A DNA stretch of 64,000 nt from Amphibalanus amphitrite (Eukaryota; Arthropoda; Thecostraca; Balanomorpha; Balanidae), in contig NW_024881699.1 of the NCBI RefSeq assembly GCF_019059575.1, forward strand, positions 558,001 to 622,000, given 5' to 3'. The position numbers and the translations under genes are program-made. Shown piece after piece: positions 1 to 12,000 of the stretch. How positions within the stretch are numbered: the stretch's first letter is position 1; every line of letters begins with the position of its first letter. The notes beneath the pieces were generated by a model. The model did not search any database. It saw only the letters and a program-made list of their open reading frames with translations, and had not been told where the DNA came from.

Positions 1-549
1 GTCTGTCATGTGTCGTCTGTTTATGGTGTGAAGTCGGTGAGCTAGCTCGTGTGAAAGGCCGGGCGCAGGACGTGACTCAGATTTTACCGACCCGTGGGCG
101 GGCGCACAGAAAGCCCCAACTGGACGCGTATTGTGATATAACACAGACCATGGTCGGGAGACCAACATACGCAACGGTTAGTTGAAAGATAACCAGCGAA
201 TAGCACGCCACCCGTTTTCACGAGCCACTAATGGGTGCCGGCGTGGGGATGGCATGGGCTCTTCCGGTGTGTCGGCATTTGTACGTGTGTTGCAATTGCA
301 GAGGTAACAGTGAGAAAGCTTAAAATATCGCTGCAACATTCGCAGTACTGATTGAGTTGAGTGTAAAATACTGTTGGCCACAGACTTTCCTTTTCTTAGC
401 CTTTTTACAATTCGGTAATGCGAGCAAGTGTTTTAAAAACTAGGTACGTGTTTAATTTTTGAAATCCTCAATTAAAATCACGCTTTTAGGGCTCAAGACG
501 TGAAAGATTGTGATAGATAGGTACCTAGAATATACTGAACCGTTTTACA
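1..549. other. No gene seen; flank of first TTAA element
   Basis: I see no splice-bounded open frame, RNA gene or repeat structure here. The only open frame of any length is a short antisense one with no recognisable protein content. Confidence 0.5.
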
Positions 550-2016
550 TTAACCCGGCCGGGCCCGGGGGGTAATACCAACCACCGCAGCCCGGGGGCG
601 TTTTTCGCCCCCTGTCTAACTCCGTAAATAAGGGAGCTACGCAAACAAAAGCGATACCAAACGAAAGGTCCTTACGGGACGATTCTAAAGCACCCAAAAT
701 ACCTCAGGTCAATTTTCAAGGTCAGAGGTCAAGGTCAAAGACAAAAACCGGCACATGTGTAGTGATCTCAAAGTAAGCGTTCTAGAGGACGGCAGGATGC
801 ATCAAACCGGCAAAATTGGGTGTCAAACGAAGGAAAAGAATCTGAGGATTCCGAAAATGTGCTCAACATCAAAGGTCAAAGTCAAGGTCATGCTCAAAAT
901 TGACCTCAAACTTTGCGCTTTTTCGTACATCTTGCGTGCTAAATAACTTCCAAGATGTTTTGAAATGTTTTGAGGCTTATCAGGTCCCTATTTGTGGTTC
1001 ATCTTACGATACAAGGCTGCTCAAAGGTCAAGGTCACAGAAGACTGTCCTTGCTAGAGGCTATTTCACTGATTCAAGTTAGTAATAATAAATAAGACATA
1101 CCTATTTACCATCCGGAGGCTCTAAATAAAGACTTAGAGGAAAATAGATGCCAGATTCGTGATCAGCGGGTACGAATCCATCATCAACGACCTTTCATGT
1201 ATCAAGGTCAACCAAAGGTCATTCGAGGTCACATGAGGTCAACATAAAGCTTGACCTTTTCTAAACAGAATATCTATCATTCGACGTGGCTTGACAAGGC
1301 GAATGCTATGGTACACTCGGGGGCAGATTGATGTTCTACAACTCTTTATCCACCGGGTTCCTATGGCTCAGCATTGGCAGCAGCCGCCTGGTACCGGTAG
1401 ACTGTGCCGCTTCACTTACTTGTCAAGCGGCACAGCCTACCCACCCGTATGACACCGGTCTCGGTCGGTAGCTGGAAGGTGATGTGGGCCGCCTGTGACG
1501 TCAGCGCAGCGGTGAGGGCCGAGCCCGGAAGCATGGCTCGGGTCGGTGCGGCGCGGCGGCTGGCGAGGGCTGGGGAGTGGGGAGTGAGGTGGGGTGGGAG
1601 CACGGACATCGCGCGGCTGAGCGAGTATAGTTAACTTTCGCGTCTCAAGGCGCCAATTATTCTACCTAACAATTGTGCTAAAGCAGTTGTTAAAATGTCC
1701 TATCCCCAAGACAGTGCCTATCATCATACTTGCAATGCACATTACGACACACTTAAGCGTGGCAATGGGACAGCCGATAGAACTTATGTCACTCGTGCAT
1801 CAAGGTGCGGAGCTATATTTTGTATAACATATTAGTATTAAGGCCTTGATTGAGCAGATTAGTGTCTATTGTTTCGCACGGCAATCGTCCAGAGACGTGG
1901 GAACTGGGTTATGAGTAGCTTAGCAGCCAACGCCCAAATTTAAAGCGATTATCACTGTTGCTCTTATATGTGGTCGCAGCCCCCAGTAGCAAACCGTTCC
2001 AACTAGGAGCCAAAGA

Positions 2017-2098
2017 TTCGGCCACTCAGGGGGTTTCGAACCGGGCTTCCCCTACCGGCCAAATCACAACGCGAGCGTTCATCCACTGAGCTACCGAA
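2017..2098 (-). repeat. tRNA-like Pol III head, left arm of the palindrome
   Basis: On the - strand the block starts TTCGGTAGCTCAGTGGAT (an A-box-like segment) and contains CCCGGTTCGAAAC (a B-box match), and its ends TTCGG/CCGAA pair. The T stem does not close (CCCGG faces CCCCC), so this is a tRNA-derived SINE-type promoter head rather than a working tRNA. It points away from the palindrome axis. Confidence 0.6.
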
Positions 2099-2201
2099 AA
2101 TGGTCCTTATCTGCACAAAACAAAATGACATTCACCCGCTGACCGCCAATGACAGCATTGTGACATTTGATCGCGTTTGACCGCGGCGGGTGGTCGTTGG
2201 T

Positions 2202-2280
2202 TTCGGCAGCTCAGTGGATACACGCTAGCGTCGTAGGGTGACCGGCTGGAGAAACCCGGTTCGAACCGTCCCAGGTGCGC
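2202..2280 (+). repeat. tRNA-like Pol III head, right arm of the palindrome
   Basis: This is the mirror copy of the left-arm head. The A box CAGCTCAGTGGAT is at 2207-2219 and the B box GGTTCGAACC at 2258-2267. It is diverged at several positions from the left copy and is also not a foldable tRNA. Transcription from both heads would run outward through the arms. Confidence 0.6.
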
Positions 2281-3410
2281 GACTTATTTGTTGCTAGATG
2301 GAACGGTTTGCTATTGGTGGCTGCGACCACACATTAGAGGAACAGTAAGAGTTGCTTAAAGTCGGGACGCCGCGCTATCCAAAAAACCCCATTTCCCACG
2401 TGTCTGGACGATTGCTGTGCGAAATAATAGACACCAATGAGCTCAATCAAGGCCTTAATACTTATCTGTTAAAAACAATGCAGCTCCGCAACTCGATGCA
2501 CGTGTGATATAAATTCTATCGGCTGTCCCAATGCCACGTTTAAGTGTGTCGTAATGTGCATGGCAAGTATGATGATAGGCGCTGTCTTGGGGATAGGACA
2601 TTTTAACAACTGCTTTAGCACAATTGTTAGGTAGAATAATTGGCGCCTTGAGACGCGAAAGTTAACTACACTCGCTCAGCCGCGCGATGGTCCGTGCTCC
2701 CACCCCACCTCACTCCCCACTCCCCAGCCCTCGCCAGCCGCCGCGCCGCGCCGACCCGAGCCATGCATCCGGGCTCGGCCCTCACCGCTGCGCTGACGTC
2801 ACAGGCGGCCCACATCGCCTTCCAACCACCGACCCAGACCGGTGTCATACGGTGTGGGTAGGCTGTGCCGCTTGACAAGTAAGTGAAGCGGCACAGTCTA
2901 CCGGTACCAGGCGGCTGCTGCCAATGCTGAGCCATAGGAACCCGGTGGATAAAGAGTTGTAGAACATCAATCTGCCCCCGAGTGTACCACTGCCGTAGCT
3001 CTAGGACCAGTTTTGTGAAAGTTATTTGCGAAAAACTAAAACCACAGCTCGGGGTCGTTGACCTGACCTCTGACCTCAGGTCACAAAAAACTATTTTTCG
3101 ATTTTTCTCTAGGTCAAACGCTACACAACCGTGCTCGTAATTTGTCTTTATCTCTAAAACTCTATTTTTAGCAGCTATTTGAAGGTTACGTCTGTGAAGC
3201 CGAAGTTTGCCGCGCTGGGGTGTAGAAAAATCGACCCTGTGACGTCATCAATGAAGCAAGGTCCAAATTGTTTACTTCATAAGATGTCAAATTGATGGGA
3301 GAAGAGGTGCTGAAAGCTTCGCTTTTCTATCCCTAAGCATTCAGGAGCTATCGCAAATATTCGCCGGGGGGGGGGGCGAAAAAAAGCCCCCCCGGGTCCG
3401 CGAGGGTTAA

Positions 3411-4481
3411 CCCTCGCCCGTACTGTGTTTTTCCAGCCGCGAACGTATAGGGGGGAAGGGGTCCGTTGGATCCCCCCCCCCTTGCCGTTTCGCCCATGAT
3501 CGAGTTAGAGATTCGCGGAAAAAACAAGCGTGTTGCCCATGACGAGAGGAAGCCGATGATACCCAATTTTAAGGTCCTAGGTCATTGGTTGACCTTCCAG
3601 GTCAGGTCAATGACCCAAAATTCGGGAAAATAGGGACCTGTTAGAACGTCGTAAAATGTGGCTGCTATGGTTTTTTTTTTTTGGGTGCTGATCACGAATA
3701 TCATGCTAGTTTTGATCACAGATGATGTCTTCATGCAGTTAAGCCAGGTCGGGTCAGGTCAAGTCAACCAGTAGGGGTCCTGCCAGGTATTCGTAGTAGG
3801 TGTCAACCGCCTCTGACAGCTTCGTAATATGTTACGAAGGCACCAAAACTACTTCGTAAACGTTCATATGGTTGCTAAATTCGAATTCAGCTCGAAAAAC
3901 TGGCCTAGAACATGTAAAACTCGAAAAAGTGAACCGGGGTCACCAAAGGTCAATGACCTGACCTGACCCTCAGGTGACCTTGACACCCACCCTTATGCAT
4001 GGGACCAACATCATTTCACATGTTTGAACGCTTGAAACCACGAAAGAACTGCAAACGCGCTGCTAATGCAAGCCGACGTTACGCCGAATCACGATTCCGG
4101 CCAAACATGGGCCTCGTTTCATAAAGCGAGTCCGTAACTTACGCCGGTTTTTGGTCTTGTATTGCAAGTGCATGTGAAGCGATGACGATAATTTGAATCG
4201 TTGAGTTTATTTGTCTTGCAAGCAAGAACAGAAGGGAAAAGGGGAAATAAATTTATCGCTTCACATGCACTTGCAATATAAGCCCAAAAACCGGCGTAAG
4301 TTACGGACTCGCTTTATGAAACGAGGCCATGGTCTCGAAAAGTAGGTCTGCAGGTCAAAGGTCATTTTGGTCAGGGTCATGAAATTTTCAGGGTAGGTGT
4401 AAAATTGATTAAAGCGAGGGTACTGAACGTTTCGTTGCGATGGGCTGCTTTTTACGCGAGTTATTCGCGAAAAACCGAGGG
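3411..4481 (+). mobile_element. TTAA-flanked non-autonomous element B, copy 1
   Basis: It starts CCCTCGCCCGTAC just after TTAA (3407-3410), which it shares with the preceding element, and ends CGAGGG before TTAG (4482-4485). The whole sequence, apart from a nested MITE, matches 28992-29865 in reverse orientation; landmarks include GATACCCAATTTTAAGGTCC, the GGTTGACCTGACC block and AACATGTTACGAAG-type palindromes. The interior has many GGTCA/TGACC words. No coding capacity is seen. Confidence 0.75.
4111..4327. mobile_element. 217-bp MITE nested in element B
   Basis: The ends are long inverted repeats: GCCTCGTTTCATAAAGCGAG at the left and its complement at the right, then matching on through GTCCGTAACTTACGCCGG and GCAAGTGCATGTGAAGCGAT. 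CATGG flanks both sides (4106-4110 and 4328-4332). The uninterrupted copy of element B at about 29180 has a single CATG at the equivalent place (...ACCATGTTTGG...), so the insertion is directly visible. Confidence 0.85.
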
Positions 4482-4485
4482 TTAG

Positions 4486-5640
4486 TGTACTTACGTTACA
4501 CTAAACGTTAAGCTAAAGGACTATACGGAAAGTTGCCAAACACTTTTTTGCACCGCGAAACAACAAATAACAAAATGCCAGTAAAATATGTAGGTACTGG
4601 CTCATATCTGTGTGACGGACCTACCTACCGACCTACCGACAAACCTGCGCTTCACCTACACGGTTTCAACGACTTTTTTGATGATAGATCTTTGGTTCGA
4701 AAGTCTCGATTGAATCCTGAATCATTTTTATTAGCTTGGTGGACTGAGTCCGCCAATTGGTATTAACAGTCGCATTCAAAAGTGTTCTGTGAAGTTTCCC
4801 AGCATGATTCGTCGAACGGCGTCATTTCAACCTATATTTTTTTTTAGACGGATGCGCCAGATATCCCAAATATTCAAGAAGAAAGACAGAATTAGTAAAC
4901 TATCGCTTCGCAGAAATATTTCTATTTTGCACTAGCATTGCGTCGCATAAAACAAAGCAGATTGCTTCAATATAGTTTCGCTTCCACGCAAAGACGACAA
5001 CGTTCAGCACTGAACAACTGTTATATAGTCAACGCTACCATTATGTGCAATCAGATTTGATTGCGCAGTGCGCGCAGCGAATCTAAAAGGTAAAATCAAG
5101 CCGTAGTTTGTTAGTACCTACATTGCTACTGCAGGCTGCCGTTGGGAAACAAATGTCTGCATGGTCACTCATATTTTACTGCATACAATGGCGGCTTAGA
5201 TGCATGTGTAATTGTTGGGAGATATGGGCTCATGGACGCTTACTTTTCAATTATGTATGCTTCAAGTAGGCTGGGTGATAACATGGTCGTATGTCATGCA
5301 AGATTATTTTGACAGCGGTGTGAACTATCTGTCTGATAAGCGTGCAGGTAATAGGTTCACTCTGCTTCATTCGTTCCTACTTTCAGCTTAAATGGCATAC
5401 CATATCGGTACCTACGAAGATAGCAATCGCCGAAGCGTGGATTTTATGGTGTTTTGCTTTATAAATCAGTCGAATGCTTTTTAGTTTTAGCTGCAGCTAG
5501 TGGATTTTGATTTTAGCAGCTTCAATGAATTCCCTACATGAATAAATGCATATCGAAATATAATACCTATCGAAACAAAAGCGATGTTGAGCCAGGTAGT
5601 TGAAGTTCACTCTAACCATGCAAAACCGCCCTCTGAACCC
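4486..5640. other. No gene seen (AT-rich spacer)
   Basis: I read this as non-coding spacer. The 77-aa open frame at 4533-4766 has no recognisable content and no splice context. Confidence 0.4.
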
Positions 5641-5668
5641 TATCACTCTTATAAGGCGTCTCGCGCAC

Positions 5669-5674
5669 TATAAA
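5669..5674 (+). promoter_or_regulatory. Candidate TATA box for the PH/actin-fold gene
   Basis: TATAAAGCGC sits at the start of a GC-rich stretch (5655-5780) about 1 kb upstream of the coding ATG, inside otherwise AT-rich sequence. A start site near 5700 would be expected. I cannot define the first exon's donor, so this is a suggestion only. Confidence 0.25.
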
Positions 5675-6185
5675 GCGCCACTTCCGCCGCCGCGCTGCCA
5701 AGCTGTTCGGTAATAGCCGAAAATGGCGCGCCGAAATTGTGCGAACCGTGTGGTCGCCGCCACTTGTCACGGAAAACAGTTTACCCAACACTCAGCGAAA
5801 AGGAGCCTGCGGATATGGAAATCGAGCGGTGTCTCCACGGGTGTCAGAAATGTCCCACGCAGTAGCCGCCGGAGACGTTTATTTAGTAAATTGTGAGACA
5901 ACATTGCCGTGATTTAGCATGGTACCGTGTCTGAAAACTCCAACGATGACTTTCCGGGTTACAAGCCTCTCACTAGTAATCCACACCGAGTATACTGGAC
6001 AAGGGACATGAATATAGCAGAATGCATTCAAAGCAGATCAACAGCGTGATAACATAGCCGTTGGTTCTTGTTTAATTCCAGTTAGGACTATGTTGTCATG
6101 GTACGTGGTTCAGCTGATTTCTTGCTAATTTTAACCACACACTGACTGCAACAAGCAATTAACATTCCTCTCTTCATGTTTACAG

Positions 6186-6679
6186 GACATCACTACACGA
6201 AGCAGTGACGTGAACTGCCAAGGACACTCGACATTGGCATACCTCTCCACCGCAGTCCGATCGCCAGCGTCCGTCATTGCAGCCAGCTTCTGCTGCTGGT
6301 CACCCTTCACCGCCTTCGCATGTGGTCTGCGCGTGTCGTCACGTGGTGATGGCACGTGCCTATGGACACTGTGTCAGTCACAAGCGTGCCTGACACGTCA
6401 CCAGCTGATGCGCCAGCGGAGACCGACAGCGGTGGAGAGCGACCGAACGCCGCGCTGACGGGTGTCTGACACCGAGGTCAGAGGTCAAAGTGCACGCGCT
6501 CGGCCGTTCTGCCGGGCCTGCGGTCGTGCTCGCTAGTGAAAGGGCTCGGGGCGCGCAACCAGGCTGTACTCGTGTTAGTTAATTAACGCCGAGCAAAAGC
6601 CAATGGAAGGGACAGAGCCAGCTAAACTGTGCTGAGGATCGCGCACCAGTTTCCACTACTGACGCCCCTTTCACCAACC
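6186..6679 (+). other. 5' UTR part of the first coding exon
   Basis: A strong acceptor (CCTCTCTTCATGTTTACAG, ending 6185) precedes a GC-rich segment that runs without another obvious acceptor into the large coding exon. An in-frame TAA at 6623-6625 closes the main frame upstream, so coding starts after it. A short upstream ORF (ATG 6603 to TGA 6635, 10 codons) ends 45 bases before the chosen ATG and could dampen translation. Confidence 0.45.
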
Positions 6680-9004
6680 ATGCTCAAGTGGCTGTCCCTT
6701 TCCCAATACGTGGACGGAAGAGGTGACAATCCACCTCAGACAGCGCGCGCCGTCACGACCGAGGCTGGCACGCGGCCGGCACGTGCGATGAAGACCCGAA
6801 CGACCACGCCCGGCGGCTCGCGTCTCCCCTGCTGCCTCTGCTCCTCTGGAGTGACCGGGTCCGGCACTGACGGGTCCGACTGGGACGAACGTGAAGAGCC
6901 GACACCTCTAAGAAGGGAAAACATCCTCGGAACGCTGGAGGCTCGTCTGAAAGGTGCCTGCGTCCGCCGGACTCCCAGTATCGACAGCTGGGCCACGGAG
7001 GTCAGGCGGGGTCGCTCCCCGGTCACGGCGCCGTCCGAGGTCACCGTATCGCCGTCGGAGGTCACGCCTCTGAGCCATGTGGTGAGCTCCGTGAGTCCGG
7101 ACCCGTCCGAGCAGCCCGGCCACGGGCGGCGGCCTGTTCTGGTGCAGCTCCGGCGCCGGCTGGACTCCGGACTGTTCTCCCCCGCTCAGTTCTCTCCCAG
7201 CCTGTCTTCCTCCACTGCCGACACCGCCGACCCCCGGGCGCGCCGCGTTCGCCGCTCGGCGTCGACACTGGGCGAAAGTGAACGCCCACGGCATAAAGCA
7301 CGCAGAACACGCTCATCGGCCGCCGCCGGGAGCTCATTATTGGAGAAAACCCGCGTTCGACACGAACTGCAGCCCACGGCTGCGAACTGCGCTCCGCAGG
7401 GGGTGCCGTGTCTGACACGCTTCCCGGTCGACCCACGCGCTCCCGATTTGTTTGCGCGAGCGATGGGATCGACAGGTAGTGACTCTTTGGGTCGACCTCT
7501 TGGTGAGCTGACAAACGGAGGTGGTGGTGACCTAGTCAAGTCGCAAGATAGCAGGGAGTTTGAGAGCGTTGATCTCGGAAGGCTGAGGACAAGTGATGCC
7601 GTAGACGGACCGAGACATGAATCGATAGGAGAAGGTAACAGTTCTGTTGCTGTAAGGGAGACGGACCGCGAGCGGGCGCTGCGCCGATGGTCGAGTGTGA
7701 TTGCAGAGGACACGGGTGTGACCCGACTCACCGTGTCACTACCCCGGGTCGGACTCCACGGCCGACGGGCGGGGAGGCGGCTGGCGAGGCGACACACTAC
7801 CGAAGTGACACCAACCCACGTCTCCGCAGCCGCCGCTCTCTATCAGCGGCAGGTGCGTGGGACAGATCCTTCTCAGGACAGTTCGCAGAACGTCAGAGAA
7901 GATACCGCGGACCTCTCGACGGACAGCTTGGTGGCGACAGGAGCTTCAGACTCTCTGGGCACAGAAGACTCGAGCCAGCAGTCTTCGGACAGCATGCAAA
8001 GCTCACTAGACGACTGGGACTGGTCAGTCCGACAGTCAGTCCAGAGGAGATCCCGGAGTCTGAGCCCGCCGCGACGGAGGCAGACGACGGTAGCTCTCGG
8101 CGGCCAGACTGCTGTGTTCTGTGACGGAAGGCGTCCGGTCTTCAGCCCGCCGCCGCCGCCGCCTCCACAGCAGCAGCAGCAACAGCAGCAGCAGAAGCAA
8201 CAACTACAACAGCAGCAGCAGCAGCAGCAGTCGACGGCAGCTGCCGGAGACAGCAGCCGACCCAGCAGCCGACAGCTGCGGCGGAGCGCCAGCTGCCTGG
8301 TCACGCCCACTTGGTGTTTAGCTGCCGACGCTAAACGTGTGACCGTCCTGCCGAGGGCGAGCAGCAGCTCTCCATGCCGATCACAGACAGAGACACGGAA
8401 CCACATGGCTGAAGACAGGTCTAACTCAGCAGATTCCGCTGACTCAGCCTCAAATAGAGTAATTCAGAGCGATAACAAGGCTCATGAGTCATCGCAAACA
8501 ATGCACGGCGTGAGAATGTTCCCTGATGCAGCCGCCTCTAATGTAACAGGCTGGCCTCGGCTGCAAAATCGCACGCATGGGGAAAGAACATCAGCAGCTG
8601 AAAGTGAGAAAGAATGCGAGGACTCGTGGGACTCCTGGGATGGCTCACTGACTACGTCTCCCAGTGGCTGGTCGGAATCCAAGCGCGGTACTGACAGGAA
8701 CGAGTCAGCGGTGACATCTTGGGGAGTGACCGAACCGGAGACATCGGTGGACGATAACTCCGAGTGGAGTGCTCTGAGTTACACTCAACTCCAACAGTTG
8801 GGTCGTCACGGTCATCGCCTCAAGGTTCGATATGAAAGACAGACAAACGGCTTAGACGGACTTCAGAGCACGACATCCAGGAGGAGAAACGAACAGCTTC
8901 TTCATGAGAGGCATTATCATCATCAAGGAGACTCTGAAACCGAAGTTCCCCAGGGGCTGCTCGGCGGACTGTCAGAGATCCTGGCATCATCACATCAGGT
9001 TCAG
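6680..9004 (+). CDS. Exon 1: long low-complexity N-terminus with polyP/polyQ and Trp-acidic motifs
   Basis: This exon holds 775 codons. The open frame extends up to TAA 6623, but the first ATG is at 6680 (context CCAACCATGC), which I take as the start; an alternative is ATG 6788. It ends CAG|GTAAGG at 9004, phase 0. The content is Ser/Arg/Thr-rich and largely disordered: P-tract then Q-tract at about 8147-8230, many RRxS-type sites that could be phosphorylated, and repeated acidic-tryptophan clusters (SDWDERE near 6878, DDWDWS near 8010, DSWDSWDG near 8620). No folded domain is recognisable. The antisense polyC/polyG frames across the CAG tract are shadows. Confidence 0.82.
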
Positions 9005-12000
9005 GTAAGGGCTACTCTTTTCTAATGCTTCTTTTGATAATTTGGTTTTGAGCCTAACGTTTGATATCATCAGACAGCCATAAGTAACACGATCCGCTAT
9101 AAATCAACCATTCCGTGGTAAGCCGCACATTTCCGTGAGCACGCACCCTTTCGAACTTCCACTTATATTGTCGTTTGGCTTCCGACCGACTACGACCACC
9201 CTGCGGTCACATGTGTCTTGGCTTGCGTGGAACGGGTGGCTGACCTCTGTCACAGTCCATGCTTTGGTCGCTCCTCGTAACGGAATGTAATAAACACGAA
9301 AGGTCATGGGTGAATGCTTCATCGCCCTCAAGTTAGACGCATGCGTTCATTTTTGACAAATTGAGGCCTATTTCCTCTTCATTGGTTACACACGAGTGGA
9401 GGACCACCTGCTTTAGTGAAATTAAAAGAAAATCCCTCAAACCTCCGACATTTTATATCTGTCGGCCCGCGTATTGAGATGGCGAGTCCAGGCGATGCGA
9501 CGGTGACCGACTCGGAGCGTGTCATCCTGGGTGGCTCGCGGGCGGGCGCCGCTTCAGTGCGCTGTGCCGTGACGAAAACAATGACACAGGGCCACGAGTC
9601 GGTGACCAGGAAGGGCCGTAACAAACCAGCTACATCTTTTAAAAATTATGTGATTGCCGTGATAGCAACCGACTGTGAAAAACAGGCCAGCATCTCAGGA
9701 AAATGTAGCTCGCTCAGTCTGCTTGGGATGACTATGTGCTTTGCTGAAGCGGCAAGAAATAGGCCATTTTTAACTCAAGGGCAGAGCGCCCACTTGGTGA
9801 CACTTTGAATGCGGACCATAAACGTCTGTTTCAGGATCTCACCCATCATCATCCATAATCACATTTATTATGATACCTATTCCATGGGTTGAAAAATTTA
9901 TGCTTTCGTGTCGAGATACAGCAGGCAACCATAGCCGTGCGGCATTCGGCGAGAGACTCCAGCGGCGCACAAAACAGTAGCACCAATACACTGAGGTTGC
10001 GTGGAGAATAGAAGAAGGAGATCATCAGTAACTGAAGTAACTCCCACTAGTCACATCATGTGAGGGGTCTAGTAGTGATCGTGATGTGTAATGACATGAA
10101 GACATCGGTCGAACACCCCTACACCGAAGACACCTACGGAGCTTCAAAAGCACTATTAGAGCTTTTAGGAGGAAGGCAGACTGCGTAAATTGTCCGACAG
10201 AATATTCCCATCCTCAGTTTTTGGATGGCTATTTAACTTGCAGATATAGCCATCGACTTTAAAATTAGCCTTCGCGCGAGCCTTACAATCCCACAATTAG
10301 GCTTCACGTCCTGGAACAGGTCCTTTGGCACGGCGTCACCTGGAGAGCCCATCAGGGGACATCTGTCGCACATGACTCGCCCGGACCTGCCGCGCCCGTC
10401 TCCCACGGGTAGAGCGCCCGGCGCTACCCCGGCGTGGGAGAGGGCCCGGCGGCCGGCCGGCCCGGCGCCGACTGACCCCGCTGACCCCGGCCGACCTTCA
10501 GCGGACCCCGACTGACCTCCGGTGCCCCGCGGCGGTGAGCGGCGGTCTGCCGACAGGGCGCCGGCTCCGTGTCGGCGCGGGTAGTTAGTGAAGGTGTACC
10601 TCCACCCCGGCGGCGGTTGCAGCGCCCACTGGACGTGTCCAATTAGTGAGCCCCGGTCCAGCGCCGGCGGACAGGGGCCAGTGGGGTTACCTTGATCCGG
10701 GCTGTTACGGCCGGTATCCCAGCTGGCCCAGTTGCCGAAATGCTTTGTTGGCAGTTTTTAGGGTTGTTGCATAAGGGGTATTTAGACCCCATGATGAATA
10801 TTGCCACGCACCAATTCAGCCGATGCAATACTTAGGTAAGGATGAAGGCAAGTGTCTCGGGTGTCATGGAGAAACATAAGCCTTTTCATGTCATGATGCC
10901 TACCTACAATTGCTAATCTGTTTGGTGCTTGTATTCTGTGTCGGCATCAGTTTTTCGTGGCTTTAACTAGAAGAGACTAATAGCGGACATTTTTCTGTGA
11001 CGACTGTTATCTAATCTGCAGTAGTGGCCAGCTTCTCTCTGCCCCATCAATCATTTCTGTTGAGTGGAACCACTGAGAAGCTATGGGATGGTGGTTTATG
11101 TTTTTTTTCAAAAGGCTGGCGGTTGTTTTAAGAAATGATTTTGGTAGCTCATCATAAGCTGTCGCATTGTGAAGTGAGCCGTTTCGATATCCTAAAATTA
11201 ATTTGGGAAAGTAACGCCAGTGGCTGATATGTAGGTAGGTATTTCGCTGTAAAATTATAAGTGTTATGAAGTGCGTTTTTCGGTCTTTTCTAGGCAGTCA
11301 TGTCTCGAAGCGTTCCGGTGATATTCCATTTTAATGTTACGGTAAGAATGGTAGTACATACCGTATGCACTCCAAATTGATCCGACTGAAGAAATGCAGA
11401 CGCTAGATGCGACTGTCTAATGCTTCAGCGCTCCACTAGATGGTGGCACAGTCGGGCGCCGCGGCAGGTGGCGCTCTGGTAGTGTGTCTGGTAGTGAGAG
11501 CTGGGGGTGTGGACGGAACGGACAGCAACCTCACGTGTCTATAGCTCCCTCGAACTGTGACCACGGAACCCAGCGCCATCCAGGGGCTGCCTAATCTACT
11601 GAAGGGTCCTCTTAGCTACCGATCGTCCGTTGAGCTACCGAGGGGTCTGCTGAGCTACCCTGACCTGAGCGCGTGGCAGGGGCCACCTGAGGTAACAAGG
11701 GAACCTTAGAGCAAACGAGGGTCATCAGCTGAGCTACCGAGCAGTCATTGAGTGCCTTGAGTTGCAGGCCCCTAAGCTGCCGAGGGGCCCATGAGCTCCC
11801 CCTCCCCCTCTCCAGCTACCACGAGGTTCCTGAGTTAGGTACTGAGTAATTCCCTGAGCTACCGATGTATACCCTTGATAGCGTGGCAGTCAGGCTCTCT
11901 GAGCGCCTGGCATGGACCTCTGAATGCGTTAGGGATCCTTCCGATCACGTAACAGATACCATCTGAGCACTGGAAATACATAAGTATAGGAACGTGAAGA

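Larger units (their letters stand above)
1310..2988. repeat. 1.68-kb near-perfect palindrome (foldback) with two divergent tRNA-like heads
   Basis: The sequence from 1310 (GGTACACTCGGGGGCAG...) reappears as its reverse complement ending at 2988 (...CCCCCGAGTGTACC), and matching continues inward for most of the length. Paired landmarks sum to about 4298-4300, which puts the axis near 2149. Only about 2100-2200 is poorly matched. Each arm carries a GC-rich outer part with a small hairpin (left copy 1397-1440, two CCGCTT/AAGCGG arms), a middle part with unique landmarks, and an inner tRNA-like block. It interrupts the TTAA element. I could not find a convincing target duplication at its ends. 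Confidence 0.85.
554..3406. mobile_element. TTAA-flanked non-autonomous DNA element A (piggyBac-like ends), interrupted by a palindromic insert
   Basis: TTAA at 550-553 and again at 3407-3410 brackets GC-rich ends: the left end begins CCCGGCCGGGCCCGGGGGG and the right end, read on the other strand, begins CCCTCGCGGACCCGGGGGGG. The interior (about 700-1250 and 3050-3120) is full of AGGTCA/TGACCT words. Near the right end (about 3310-3355) is a sub-terminal block that matches other copies in this window: a GAAAG..TT word, then a GAGCTATCGC word. No long open frame is present, so it would need transposase from elsewhere. About 1.7 kb of its length is the inverted-repeat insert at 1310-2988. The TTAA site plus a CCC terminus is known for the piggyBac superfamily; assigning this family to it is inference. 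Confidence 0.6.

Noticed and set aside
2017..2280. Two genuine tRNA genes
   Set aside because: A and B boxes are present but the T stems and anticodon arms do not fold, and they are mirror copies inside a palindrome.
7873..8406. Antisense polyCys/polyGly protein
   Set aside because: It is the reverse frame of the CAG/CCG tract in exon 1.
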